From Pseudomonadota bacterium (lineage in GTDB: Bacteria > BMS3Abin14): a stretch of DNA of 6,807 bases. The notes below the pieces were generated by a model. It was not told where the DNA came from and made no database searches. It was given only the letters and a program-made list of their open reading frames with translations. The DNA is taken from positions 1 to 6,807 of the forward strand of contig DAOVVW010000045.1 of assembly GCA_030636965.1 (NCBI GenBank), written 5' to 3'. Made by a program: the position numbers and the translations under genes. Positions 1 through 5,651 of the stretch are shown here, one piece after another (positions within the stretch are counted from its first letter, which is position 1; each line of letters begins with the position of its first letter).

Positions 1-79
1 ATATTATTGGATATTAGCTACAATGCATTACAAATCCTTTAGTTTCTTATGGTCTAATGCTTTAGTCCCAACAATTTTT

Positions 80-104
80 CTCTGTGTCCTCTGTGGCTCT
101 GTGG
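80..104. repeat. Short-period CTCTGTGG repeat in the mnmG leader
   Basis: Three consecutive units of 8-9 bp, CTCTGTGTC, CTCTGTGG and CTCTGTGG, lie in the otherwise AT-rich leader of mnmG. Read on the other strand it is a CACAGAG-type repeat. From memory, similar CACAGAG-rich stretches are scattered between genes in many environmental bacterial genomes, but that could not be checked here. No gene was found in positions 1-144, and no convincing promoter could be placed there. Confidence 0.5.
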
Positions 105-138
105 TAAACAACAACTTGGGTCATGGGGCCTGGGACCG

Positions 139-145
139 AAGGAAG
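139..145 (+). promoter_or_regulatory. Ribosome binding site candidate for mnmG
   Basis: AAGGAAG directly abuts the GTG at 145, so it is too close to serve that codon. It is about 8 bases ahead of the in-frame GTG at 154, which is a normal distance. This favours translation starting at 154, inside the parS site, rather than at 145. Confidence 0.45.
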
Positions 146-2043
146 TGTTTCACGTGAAACAATCTGAAAACAATCCTGGTAACGATCGATTCCGCCACCC
201 AACGGAATTTGATGTAATAGTTGTGGGTGGCGGCCATGCTGGCTGTGAGGCATCCATGGCAGCTGCCAGGATGGGGATGACGACTCTATTGCTGACGATC
301 TCTATTGATCAGATAGCTCACATGTCCTGCAATCCAGCCGTAGGCGGCCTGGCAAAGGGGCACCTCGTCAAGGAGATAGACGCAATGGGGGGAATTATGG
401 CTGAGGCCATAGACGAGACGGGGATCCAGTACAGGAGGCTGAATACAAGGAAGGGACCTGCTGTACGCTCCTCCCGCGCCCAGGCTGATATGTATAAATA
501 CAAGACATGGGTCAGGGAAAAGCTTGAGACAACGGAGGGGCTGCACATAAAACAGGGAATGGTGGAGGGCTTTCTGACTGACGGCCCGAAGGTCGTAGGG
601 GTGCACACCCAATCGGGAGAGGAGTTTGCGTCAAAGACCGTTGTCATTGCAACCGGAACATTCCTCAACGGATTGATACATGTGGGGATGACCCAATATG
701 CAGCGGGAAGGGCGGGAGAGTTTCCGGCCCTGATGCTCTCAAGTGCCCTGGCGGGTCTGGGACTGAATGTGGGCCGCCTGAAGACGGGAACGACACCAAG
801 GCTTGATGCCAAAACCATAGATTTCGATGTGACTACTCCCCAGTACGGTGATGAGGAACCGCTACCCTTCTCCTTCAGGACGAAGTCCATCGAGAGGGAG
901 CAGGTGCCGTGCTGGATAACAAGGACGACAGAAAAAACCCACCAGGTCATCATGGATGGTCTGGACAGGTCCCCTCTGTATGCCGGTGTTATCAAGGGAG
1001 TCGGACCACGGTACTGTCCCAGCATCGAGGACAAGATCGTAAGGTTCCCGGACAAGATAGGACACCAGATATTTCTTGAGCCAGAAGGTCTTCAGACAAG
1101 GGAATTCTATCCCAACGGAGTCTCTACGAGCCTGCCCATTGATATACAGATCAGAATGCTTAGAACTATACCCGGGCTGGAGGAGGTCCAGATCATGAGA
1201 CCTGGATACGCGATCGAGTACGATTTCGTGTTCCCCCAGCAGCTGGGTCTGGATCTCCATGTAAAATCAGTGAAGGGACTTTTTCTGGCAGGACAGATAA
1301 ACGGCACATCCGGTTATGAAGAAGCTGCTGCTCAAGGCTTTATGGCCGGGATAAACGCTGCGCTTTTTGTTCAGGGTGCACCATCTCTGGTGTTGAGGAG
1401 GGATGAAGCATACATAGGGGTTATGATCGACGATCTTGTTACCAAGGGAACCAGTGAGCCCTACAGGCTCTTTACGTCAAGGGCTGAACATCGTCTTTTG
1501 CTCAGAGAAGATAACGCTGACCTGAGGCTTATGGAAAAAGGATATGATATCGGGCTCATTGGTGAAGATGAAGTTGCCAGGATCCGGGAGAAGGCAGTTG
1601 AGATCGAAAGGGGTCTTAATGAGCTTAATGAAACAAGGGTTTCTGTAGATATGGGGGCGAATTCACCTGTACGCGGAACGCCCCTTATCAAGGTTCTGCG
1701 ACAACCCGGGATAAGAACCGGAGATCTTGTAAAATGTAATCCTGAATTTACCCCCTCCAAAGACCCGGAGGCCTCAGAGCAGATAGAAATACAGGCTAAA
1801 TATGAGGGATATATACAGCGTCAGACAGCCATGGTTGAAAGAATGAGGAAAATGGAATCGATGACGATACCAGATGACATCGATTTTCAGTCCCTTGATG
1901 CCATGTCCCGTGAGGTGCGGGACAAACTTGCCGAGGTAAAGCCAATCAACCTTGGCCAGGCCTCCAGGATACCGGGAGTTACGCCAGCCGCTGTCTCAGC
2001 CCTGATGATCTATCTGGCCAAGGCGAAAAGAGAGGCAGGGTAA
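145..2043 (+). CDS. mnmG: tRNA uridine-5-carboxymethylaminomethyl modification enzyme MnmG (GidA)
   Basis: With MnmE, MnmG installs the (carboxymethyl)aminomethyl group on C5 of the wobble uridine of certain tRNAs, using FAD, NADH and methylene-tetrahydrofolate, in the cytoplasm. The FAD-binding loop GGGHAG is at residues 28-33. The two conserved cysteines are present, Cys62 in MSCNPAVGG and Cys291 in PRYCPSIEDK. The family signatures MRPGYAIEYD (351-360) and AGQINGTSGYEEAAAQG (382-398) and the C-terminal segment with TSRAEHRLLLREDNADLRL are intact. At 632 residues it is full length. The first ~20 residues are an extension ahead of the usual N-terminus, and their beginning is dictated by parS. 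The start could be GTG 145 or, by ribosome-site spacing, GTG 154; the longer form is given. mnmE is not visible upstream. The next gene, rsmG, is a frequent neighbour. Confidence 0.97.
   Translation: MFHVKQSENNPGNDRFRHPTEFDVIVVGGGHAGCEASMAAARMGMTTLLLTISIDQIAHMSCNPAVGGLAKGHLVKEIDAMGGIMAEAIDETGIQYRRLNTRKGPAVRSSRAQADMYKYKTWVREKLETTEGLHIKQGMVEGFLTDGPKVVGVHTQSGEEFASKTVVIATGTFLNGLIHVGMTQYAAGRAGEFPALMLSSALAGLGLNVGRLKTGTTPRLDAKTIDFDVTTPQYGDEEPLPFSFRTKSIEREQVPCWITRTTEKTHQVIMDGLDRSPLYAGVIKGVGPRYCPSIEDKIVRFPDKIGHQIFLEPEGLQTREFYPNGVSTSLPIDIQIRMLRTIPGLEEVQIMRPGYAIEYDFVFPQQLGLDLHVKSVKGLFLAGQINGTSGYEEAAAQGFMAGINAALFVQGAPSLVLRRDEAYIGVMIDDLVTKGTSEPYRLFTSRAEHRLLLREDNADLRLMEKGYDIGLIGEDEVARIREKAVEIERGLNELNETRVSVDMGANSPVRGTPLIKVLRQPGIRTGDLVKCNPEFTPSKDPEASEQIEIQAKYEGYIQRQTAMVERMRKMESMTIPDDIDFQSLDAMSREVRDKLAEVKPINLGQASRIPGVTPAAVSALMIYLAKAKREAG
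146..161. other. parS: parS centromere site 1, embedded in the mnmG start
   Basis: TGTTTCACGTGAAACA is a perfect 16-bp palindrome identical to the widely conserved chromosomal parS sequence bound by ParB/Spo0J. It overlaps the first codons of mnmG, so the site is read as Phe-His-Val-Lys-Gln when translation begins at 145. ParB loads here and spreads as a CTP-dependent clamp. The cognate parA and parB lie about 3 kb downstream, and a second identical site is at 2935-2950. Unlike the second copy, this one does not extend as a longer palindrome. Confidence 0.93.
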
Positions 2044-2132
2044 TGGCCCAAATTAGTTGGTGGAATATCAGCATTTGCACTCTGAACGACGGGATTTTGG
2101 GTGTAATCACTCGGTTGCGCTGGAGCACATGA

Positions 2133-2172
2133 GGCGTATCGGAGTAACGGCGTGCCGGAGTGTCGGCGTGTG
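2133..2172. repeat. Five-unit 8-bp tandem repeat between mnmG and rsmG
   Basis: Five contiguous degenerate 8-bp units, GGCGTATC, GGAGTAAC, GGCGTGCC, GGAGTGTC and GGCGTGTG, alternate between GGCG and GGAG starts. The array is GC-rich compared with the flanking bases and contains no open frame of note. Its function is unknown. It ends exactly where a small hairpin begins. Confidence 0.6.
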
Positions 2173-2190
2173 ATGGGTGGCGAACCCATC
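2172..2190 (+). promoter_or_regulatory. Small hairpin in the rsmG leader
   Basis: GATGGGT and ACCCATC form a perfect 7-bp stem around the 5-base loop GGCGA. No run of T follows (the next bases are AGATTTAATG), so this is not a convincing intrinsic terminator. It may be an RNA structure in the mnmG-rsmG leader or part of the adjacent repeat element. Confidence 0.4.
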
Positions 2191-2192
2191 AG

Positions 2193-2214
2193 ATTTAATG
2201 GAACAACATTAAAT
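2193..2214 (+). promoter_or_regulatory. Inverted repeat enclosing the rsmG start codon
   Basis: ATTTAATG and CATTAAAT form a perfect 8-bp stem around the loop GAACAA. The right arm includes the first two bases of the rsmG ATG, and the only purine-rich stretch that could act as a ribosome site (GGAAC) lies at the left arm/loop junction. If it folds in RNA it would partly mask the start. The stem is AT-rich and weak, so this remains tentative. Confidence 0.3.
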
Positions 2215-2833
2215 GAAAGAAAAAGTGTTTAAGAAGAGCCTGAAAAGGGGAGCAACTGACCTGGGCGTAGAGCTTGACTCCACGCAGCTTCAGCAGCTGG
2301 CCGTCTACTTCAGGGAGCTGGAGAAGTGGAATCGTAGCATCAACCTTGTATCCAGAAAGGAGCACGACTGGATAAGAGTGCACTTTTTAGATTCCCTTGT
2401 GCCCCTGGGCATGGGTTTGTTGGAAGGTTCTGAAAGAGTTGTGGACCTGGGGGCGGGGGCAGGTTTTCCAGGGCTTGTTCTCAAGATAGGGAGCCCAGGC
2501 TTGGAGACCTGCCTGGCAGAGGCTTCCGGCAAGAAGTGTGCGTTCTTGAAACATATTATCAGGACACTGAAAATAGAGGGCGCATTGGTGCTGGAGGGGC
2601 GTTTTGAAGAGATCGCCGATAGCGGGGCTGGGGAGTTCGACCTTGCTGTCTCCAGGGCATCTGCAAAACCCCACCTGATACTGAAATCCGCCGAACCCCT
2701 TCTTAAGGAAGGGGGCAGGACGCTTATCTATACAACAGAGGACCTCATCGATAAAACCACCGGGGAAGCTCACCCCTACAGAATATCGGGTTCTCCCAGG
2801 GAGTGGGTTATATGGGAGGTTGTAAAAGAGTAG
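2213..2833 (+). CDS. rsmG: 16S rRNA (guanine527-N7)-methyltransferase RsmG (GidB)
   Basis: RsmG transfers a methyl group from S-adenosylmethionine to N7 of G527 in the 530 loop of 16S rRNA; loss in other bacteria gives low-level streptomycin resistance. The 206-residue length is normal. The N-terminal helical part contains the family stretch WNRSINLVSRKE (39-50) and HFLDSL (57-62). The SAM-binding loop DLGAGAGFPG is at 78-87, followed by the ribose-contacting region LAEASGKKCAFL (101-112), Arg130 in GRFEE and the SRA motif at 147-149. The ATG at 2213 is chosen because an in-frame upstream extension is blocked by TAA immediately before it. No strong ribosome site is visible, and the start lies in an inverted repeat. 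It follows mnmG by 169 bp, and its TAG stop is the first unit of a repeat array. Confidence 0.95.
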   Translation: MKEKVFKKSLKRGATDLGVELDSTQLQQLAVYFRELEKWNRSINLVSRKEHDWIRVHFLDSLVPLGMGLLEGSERVVDLGAGAGFPGLVLKIGSPGLETCLAEASGKKCAFLKHIIRTLKIEGALVLEGRFEEIADSGAGEFDLAVSRASAKPHLILKSAEPLLKEGGRTLIYTTEDLIDKTTGEAHPYRISGSPREWVIWEVVKE

Positions 2834-2929
2834 TTCAACGTTCAAAGTTTAACGTTTAACGTTGTTTGCAGCTTTAGAAATAGCCCTGTCCAAACCTTGA
2901 ACATTGAACGTGGAACATTGAACGTGAAC
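2833..2929. repeat. Inverted array of 7-bp units (GTTCAAC / ATTGAAC) upstream of parS
   Basis: The left block (2833-2860) has four 7-bp units: GTTCAAC, GTTCAAA, GTTTAAC, GTTTAAC. The right block (2896-2929) has CTTGAAC, ATTGAAC, GTGGAAC, ATTGAAC and a shortened GTGAAC, which are the reverse complement type of unit. The blocks are separated by about 35 bases of non-repeat sequence, so the whole could form an imperfect long hairpin. The first G belongs to the rsmG stop codon and the last unit ends five bases before parS. It is too AT-rich to be a classic terminator. It may be a dispersed intergenic repeat. Confidence 0.65.
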
Positions 2930-2930
2930 A

Positions 2931-2954
2931 AAAATGTTTCACGTGAAACATTTT
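2931..2954. other. parS: parS centromere site 2, within a 24-bp palindrome
   Basis: The core TGTTTCACGTGAAACA at 2935-2950 is the perfect consensus ParB-binding site. It is flanked by AAAA on the left and TTTT on the right, which makes a 24-bp perfect palindrome. It lies in the rsmG-parA gap, about 200 bp before parA, so ParB bound here could also repress the parA-parB transcript. The distance to the first parS is about 2.8 kb. Confidence 0.95.
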
Positions 2955-2957
2955 CCT

Positions 2958-2984
2958 TTGGACATTTCTTCATCAATGTATTAA
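2958..2984 (+). promoter_or_regulatory. Possible promoter for the parA operon
   Basis: TTGGAC at 2958-2963 resembles a -35 box. TATTAA at 2979-2984 resembles a -10 box and is preceded by TG. The 15-base spacing is short. The position, just past parS and before the first ORF of the parA cluster, is right for an operon promoter, but the match is mediocre. Confidence 0.3.
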
Positions 2985-3018
2985 TTTTCCCTGAAATCGG
3001 TTTGAGTTGAGGGAAGGT

Positions 3019-3159
3019 ATGATTAAATTAATTAAACCTAAATATCTGTTATTGTTGGTTATTTTGAAACTGTCCCTGTTCGCCGGTTTTGCCATGTGGT
3101 CCTTTTTTGGCCGGCGTAGGAAGGGAGCGGGGGATATCGTCTCCGGGAGCCATGGCTAA
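3019..3159 (+). CDS. Small single-pass membrane protein candidate overlapping parA
   Basis: A 46-codon ORF begins at ATG 3019 behind GAGGGAAGG (3009-3017), the best ribosome site in this gap. It encodes a basic N-terminus (MIKLIKPK), a hydrophobic stretch at residues 9-30 interrupted by Lys17, a basic cluster RRRK at 32-35, and a short polar tail. One transmembrane helix or an uncleaved signal anchor is likely if it is expressed. Its TAA stop lies 8 bases into the next gene: the parA ATG at 3152 is nested in its last codons. parA itself has only a poorly spaced ribosome site, so translation of this ORF could deliver ribosomes to parA by coupling. The family is not recognised. It may instead be a non-coding leader that happens to be open. 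Confidence 0.45.
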   Translation: MIKLIKPKYLLLLVILKLSLFAGFAMWSFFGRRRKGAGDIVSGSHG

Positions 3160-3919
3160 AGTCATAGCTGTAACAAATCAAAAGGGAGGAGTGGGCAAGA
3201 CCACTACCGCCGTAAATCTGGCTGCCTCGCTGGCTGTTGCCGAGAGGAAAACTCTTCTCGTGGACATCGACCCCCAGTCAAATGCTACCAGCGGCATCGG
3301 TATTGATCCGAGCCTGGTCGTCACATCCATCTATCAGGTTCTCGTGAATGACGAACCCAGCTCCGGGGTTGTTGTTGACACACAGCTTGAGCACCTGAAA
3401 CTGATCCCGTCAAATGTAGATCTCACCGGTGCCGAGCTTGAGTTGGTCAACGTTCTTTCCAGGGAGACATTGCTCAGGAGGTCCCTTTCCGGGTTGAGGG
3501 AAAATTATGAGTTCATTCTCATCGATTGTCCCCCTTCACTTGGCCTTCTGACCCTTAATGCCCTTACAGCGGCAGATTCAGTGCTGATACCCCTGCAGTG
3601 TGAATACTATGCTATGGAGGGCCTGGGAAAACTGCTTAACACTGTCAAGCTGGTGAGGAGGGCTCTGAACCAGGAGCTGGAGATCGAAGGCATTCTTCTA
3701 ACGATGTTCGATCCCCGCAACAACCTGTCGCATCAGGTAGCTGCCGAAGCGAGGAAATATTTTCCGGGAAAAGTTTTCAAGACTGTTATACCGAGGAATG
3801 TCAGACTCAGCGAGGCACCCAGCCATGGCCTTCCCGCAATTTTGTACGATATCAAATCCAGAGGGACAGAGGGTTATCTCAGCCTGGCAAGGGAGATACT
3901 GAATGGAACAGAATCGTAA
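3152..3919 (+). CDS. parA: Chromosome partitioning ATPase ParA (Soj)
   Basis: ParA is a deviant-Walker ATPase that binds DNA as an ATP dimer and is released when ParB-parS stimulates hydrolysis, moving replicated origins apart. Counting from ATG 3152, the protein has 255 residues, the usual length. The deviant Walker A motif KGGVGKTTT is at 11-19 with signature Lys11 and Lys16. The Walker A' region LLVDIDPQ is at 35-42 and the Walker B-type motif LIDCPPS at 123-129. A longer in-frame start at 3089 adds 21 residues with no family resemblance, so 3152 is preferred. The only nearby ribosome-site-like bases (GGGAG, 3145-3149) are just two bases from this ATG, which fits coupling to the overlapping small ORF. 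It overlaps parB by 17 bp. Confidence 0.95.
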   Translation: MAKVIAVTNQKGGVGKTTTAVNLAASLAVAERKTLLVDIDPQSNATSGIGIDPSLVVTSIYQVLVNDEPSSGVVVDTQLEHLKLIPSNVDLTGAELELVNVLSRETLLRRSLSGLRENYEFILIDCPPSLGLLTLNALTAADSVLIPLQCEYYAMEGLGKLLNTVKLVRRALNQELEIEGILLTMFDPRNNLSHQVAAEARKYFPGKVFKTVIPRNVRLSEAPSHGLPAILYDIKSRGTEGYLSLAREILNGTES

Positions 3920-4778
3920 GCGTCAAGCCCTGGGTAAGGGATTGGGGGCGTTGATACCAGGCGGCGAGGAATCGGCGCTGCATGGAAGTCCTCTGCAAGT
4001 TCCCGTTGATGAAGTATTCCCGAACCCGAATCAGCCAAGGAAGAAATTCGAGAAAAACTCCTTAAAAGGGCTGGCGGACTCCATTCGAGAAAAGGGCATT
4101 CTGCAGGCAATACTGGTACAGAAAGTTCCGGGCGGGTACGAGCTTGTCGCTGGCGAGAGACGCCTGAGGGCGGCCAGGCTGGCGGGGCTGAGGCACATCC
4201 CGGTTCAGGTCAGGGAGCTTCAAGAGGAGGAGAAAATAGAGTTTGCTCTCATAGAAAATATCCAGAGAGAGAACCTTAACCCTGTGGAGGAGGCTCAAGC
4301 TTACAGGGAACTTCAGGACAGATATGGATTTACCCAACAGGAGGTGGCAAAGAGGGTGGGTAAGGACAGGGCCACGGTGGCCAACTCCGTCAGGATCCTC
4401 GCCCTGCCCGAATATGTCAAAAAAGAGCTGGTCGAAGGAAATTTATCAGCGGGTCATGCAAGAGCCCTGCTGTCAATTGACAGAGAAGCGGACCTGAGAA
4501 GCATGCTCAGCAGGATCCTGAAAAAAGGCCTCTCAGTCAGGGAGGTCGAGCGGGCAGTTACCCGGAAAAAGCCAAGGACTGTTGCCAGGGGCAAAACAGT
4601 GACAAAGCCCATTGAGCTCATCGACCTTGAAAAACGTCTCTCAAGAAAGCTCGCTGCGAAAGTTCGCATTAACGCCGGGGTAAGGGGAGGCAGAATAGAA
4701 GTTTCCTACAGCAATCTGGAAGAACTTAACAACCTGGTCGATATTCTCATGTCTAACAGAGATGGAGGAAAGAAATGA
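3903..4778 (+). CDS. parB: Chromosome partitioning protein ParB (Spo0J), parS-binding CTPase
   Basis: ParB binds parS, uses CTP to close into a sliding clamp, spreads along DNA and stimulates ParA. At 291 residues it is a typical chromosomal form. The N-terminus has [11 protein letters not shown] (10-20), the conserved ParA-contacting segment with its basic residue. The ParB/Srx nucleotide domain follows, with [12 protein letters not shown] (84-95) and ENIQREN (118-124). A helix-turn-helix region spans about 142-166 ([20 protein letters not shown]). A basic linker around 216-236 leads to the C-terminal dimerisation part ([21 protein letters not shown], within 262-282). AAGGGAG at 3889-3895, inside the end of parA, is 7 bases before the ATG. 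The stop overlaps the bactofilin start (ATGA), indicating translational coupling. Two consensus parS sites lie in the same window. Confidence 0.97.
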   Translation: MEQNRKRQALGKGLGALIPGGEESALHGSPLQVPVDEVFPNPNQPRKKFEKNSLKGLADSIREKGILQAILVQKVPGGYELVAGERRLRAARLAGLRHIPVQVRELQEEEKIEFALIENIQRENLNPVEEAQAYRELQDRYGFTQQEVAKRVGKDRATVANSVRILALPEYVKKELVEGNLSAGHARALLSIDREADLRSMLSRILKKGLSVREVERAVTRKKPRTVARGKTVTKPIELIDLEKRLSRKLAAKVRINAGVRGGRIEVSYSNLEELNNLVDILMSNRDGGKK

Positions 4779-5224
4779 GCGCCAAAAAGGAAAAGACACC
4801 ACCTGCACCGCGGGGAGAGATAAAGGCCTTCCTGGGTGAAGGCACGGACTTCAAGGGCATTCTTACCTTTGAGGGGACCGTACGTATCGACGGAAAGCTG
4901 GAAGGCGAGGTCTATACAAAGGACACCCTCATCATCGGCGAAAGCGCAGTTGTTGCCGCCGAGATCAATGTGAATACTGTCGTTGTAAGCGGTATGGTCA
5001 GGGGCAACATCACAGCCACAAGTAAAGTGGAAGTGTACCGTCCAGGCAAGATTTTCGGTAATGTAAAGACACCCAGCCTCTTTATAGAAGAGGGGGTCAT
5101 CTTTGAGGGAAGCTGCTCTATGGCACAGGAGGACAGCAAGGTACCCAGCATTGGAACGGTACCGGAGGCTGCCTATGAAGAGCAAACGGATGACGATCTA
5201 GCTGCGACGGTAAAAAGCGATTGA
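4775..5224 (+). CDS. Bactofilin family cytoskeletal protein
   Basis: Bactofilins polymerise without nucleotide into filaments that scaffold cell-shape, stalk or polar machinery, and in Myxococcus they help position ParABS components. The 149-residue protein has a short charged, proline-containing N-terminus (1-17). The beta-helical core (about 18-115) shows the repeating pattern of the family: FKGILTFEGTVRIDGKLEGEV, then LIIGESAVVAAEI, VVVSGMVRGNITATSKVEVY, GKIFGNVKTPSLFIEEGVIFEG. An acidic tail of about 35 residues ends the chain. GGAGG at 4764-4768 precedes the ATG at good spacing, and the start overlaps the parB stop. No membrane segment or signal peptide is visible, so it should be cytoplasmic or membrane-associated through partners. 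A role in placing the ParAB-parS complex is an inference from this coupling. Confidence 0.93.
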   Translation: MSAKKEKTPPAPRGEIKAFLGEGTDFKGILTFEGTVRIDGKLEGEVYTKDTLIIGESAVVAAEINVNTVVVSGMVRGNITATSKVEVYRPGKIFGNVKTPSLFIEEGVIFEGSCSMAQEDSKVPSIGTVPEAAYEEQTDDDLAATVKSD

Positions 5225-5255
5225 TGGAATTAATTGAATACAGTATATTGTATAC
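5221..5255 (+). promoter_or_regulatory. Possible promoter and palindrome ahead of the Fo genes
   Basis: TTGATG (5221-5226) and TATATT (5244-5249) are separated by 17 bases, a plausible sigma70-type pair that would start transcription only a few bases before the ATG at 5262. The same stretch holds the perfect short inverted repeat GTATA-TTG-TATAC (5243-5255). The stretch is AT-rich in contrast to its neighbours. The match is modest, and the genes may simply be read through from parB. Confidence 0.3.
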
Positions 5256-5265
5256 CTTAAAATGA
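5224..5265 (+). CDS. 13-codon bridging ORF between bactofilin and atpI-like gene
   Basis: An ORF of 13 codons (MELIEYSILYTLK) starts with an ATG that shares its A with the bactofilin stop (TGATG) and ends with a TGA that overlaps the next ATG (ATGA). It fills the whole 37-bp gap. The downstream gene has no recognisable ribosome site, so re-initiation through this ORF is one way it could be translated. It has no obvious ribosome site itself, and the arrangement may be accidental. Confidence 0.25.
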   Translation: MELIEYSILYTLK

Positions 5266-5639
5266 GCGGCGAGGGATTCTCCATTGACGCATACACCAGG
5301 CGGATATTCTACAGGGCCCTCGCTCTTGTTTTGGCAGTAACCAGCATTCTCCTCCTGGCAGGACAGAAACCCTGGGCAAAAGGAGTTGCCCTGGGCGGTT
5401 CAGCGAGCATAGTCAACCTGCTTTTAATGGTGGGTGAAGTACGGAAGCAGGTTGCAATAACTGCCAGGGGAAGCGCATGGAGAGCTGCGACAAGACACAT
5501 TCTAAGGCTGATGGTGCTTGCCGCTGCCCTCGTTTATGCTGCACGGAGTGAGGATATCGCCCTTTGGGCCGCAATCCCGGCCATCTTTACATCTCAGATA
5601 GTACTCTTCAGTGGGGAACTGCTGGGGAGACAGGAGTAG
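5262..5639 (+). CDS. atpI: ATP synthase protein I-like membrane protein (AtpI family)
   Basis: This is a 125-residue integral membrane protein with four predicted helices, at about 15-33, 38-58, 77-94 and 98-119. AtpI-type proteins are encoded at the head of F-type ATP synthase operons and assist assembly of the c ring or Mg2+ supply; they are not part of the final enzyme. The pattern of a glycine-rich second helix with an Asn (GVALGGSASIVNLLLM) followed by a basic loop and RHILRLMVLAAALVYAAR resembles the ATP-synt_I family, and the position directly before atpB supports it. The sequence is divergent, so the symbol rests mainly on helix layout and context. No ribosome site precedes ATG 5262. 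The stop is 12 bp before atpB. Confidence 0.75.
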   Translation: MSGEGFSIDAYTRRIFYRALALVLAVTSILLLAGQKPWAKGVALGGSASIVNLLLMVGEVRKQVAITARGSAWRAATRHILRLMVLAAALVYAARSEDIALWAAIPAIFTSQIVLFSGELLGRQE

Positions 5640-5651
5640 GGATCCTGTGAA

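Noticed and set aside
1..144. Search for DnaA boxes (TTATCCACA type), given the origin-like gene neighbourhood
   Set aside because: No good match was found here or in the other gaps; CTGTGGTAAA near 100-108 differs at several positions, so no origin is called.
318..1055. 245-codon open frame on the - strand inside mnmG
   Set aside because: It lies wholly antisense to a confident mnmG and encodes no recognisable domain; the openness follows from mnmG codon use.
2043..2132. 29-codon ORF starting at the mnmG stop (TAATG)
   Set aside because: The product (MAQISWWNISICTLN...) has no recognisable character, there is no ribosome site, and random ORFs of this length are common.
2198..2212. Four-codon leader ORF (MEQH) immediately before rsmG
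   Set aside because: It is too short to distinguish from chance, and the bases are better described as part of the inverted repeat.
2833..2929. CRISPR array or rho-independent terminator
   Set aside because: The units are 7 bp with no unique spacers, and the hairpin is AT-rich without a GC stem plus T-run, so neither label fits.
3089..3151. 21-residue N-terminal extension of ParA in the same frame
   Set aside because: The added residues do not resemble ParA N-termini, the ATG at 3089 lacks a ribosome site, and the start at 3152 gives the standard 255-residue protein.
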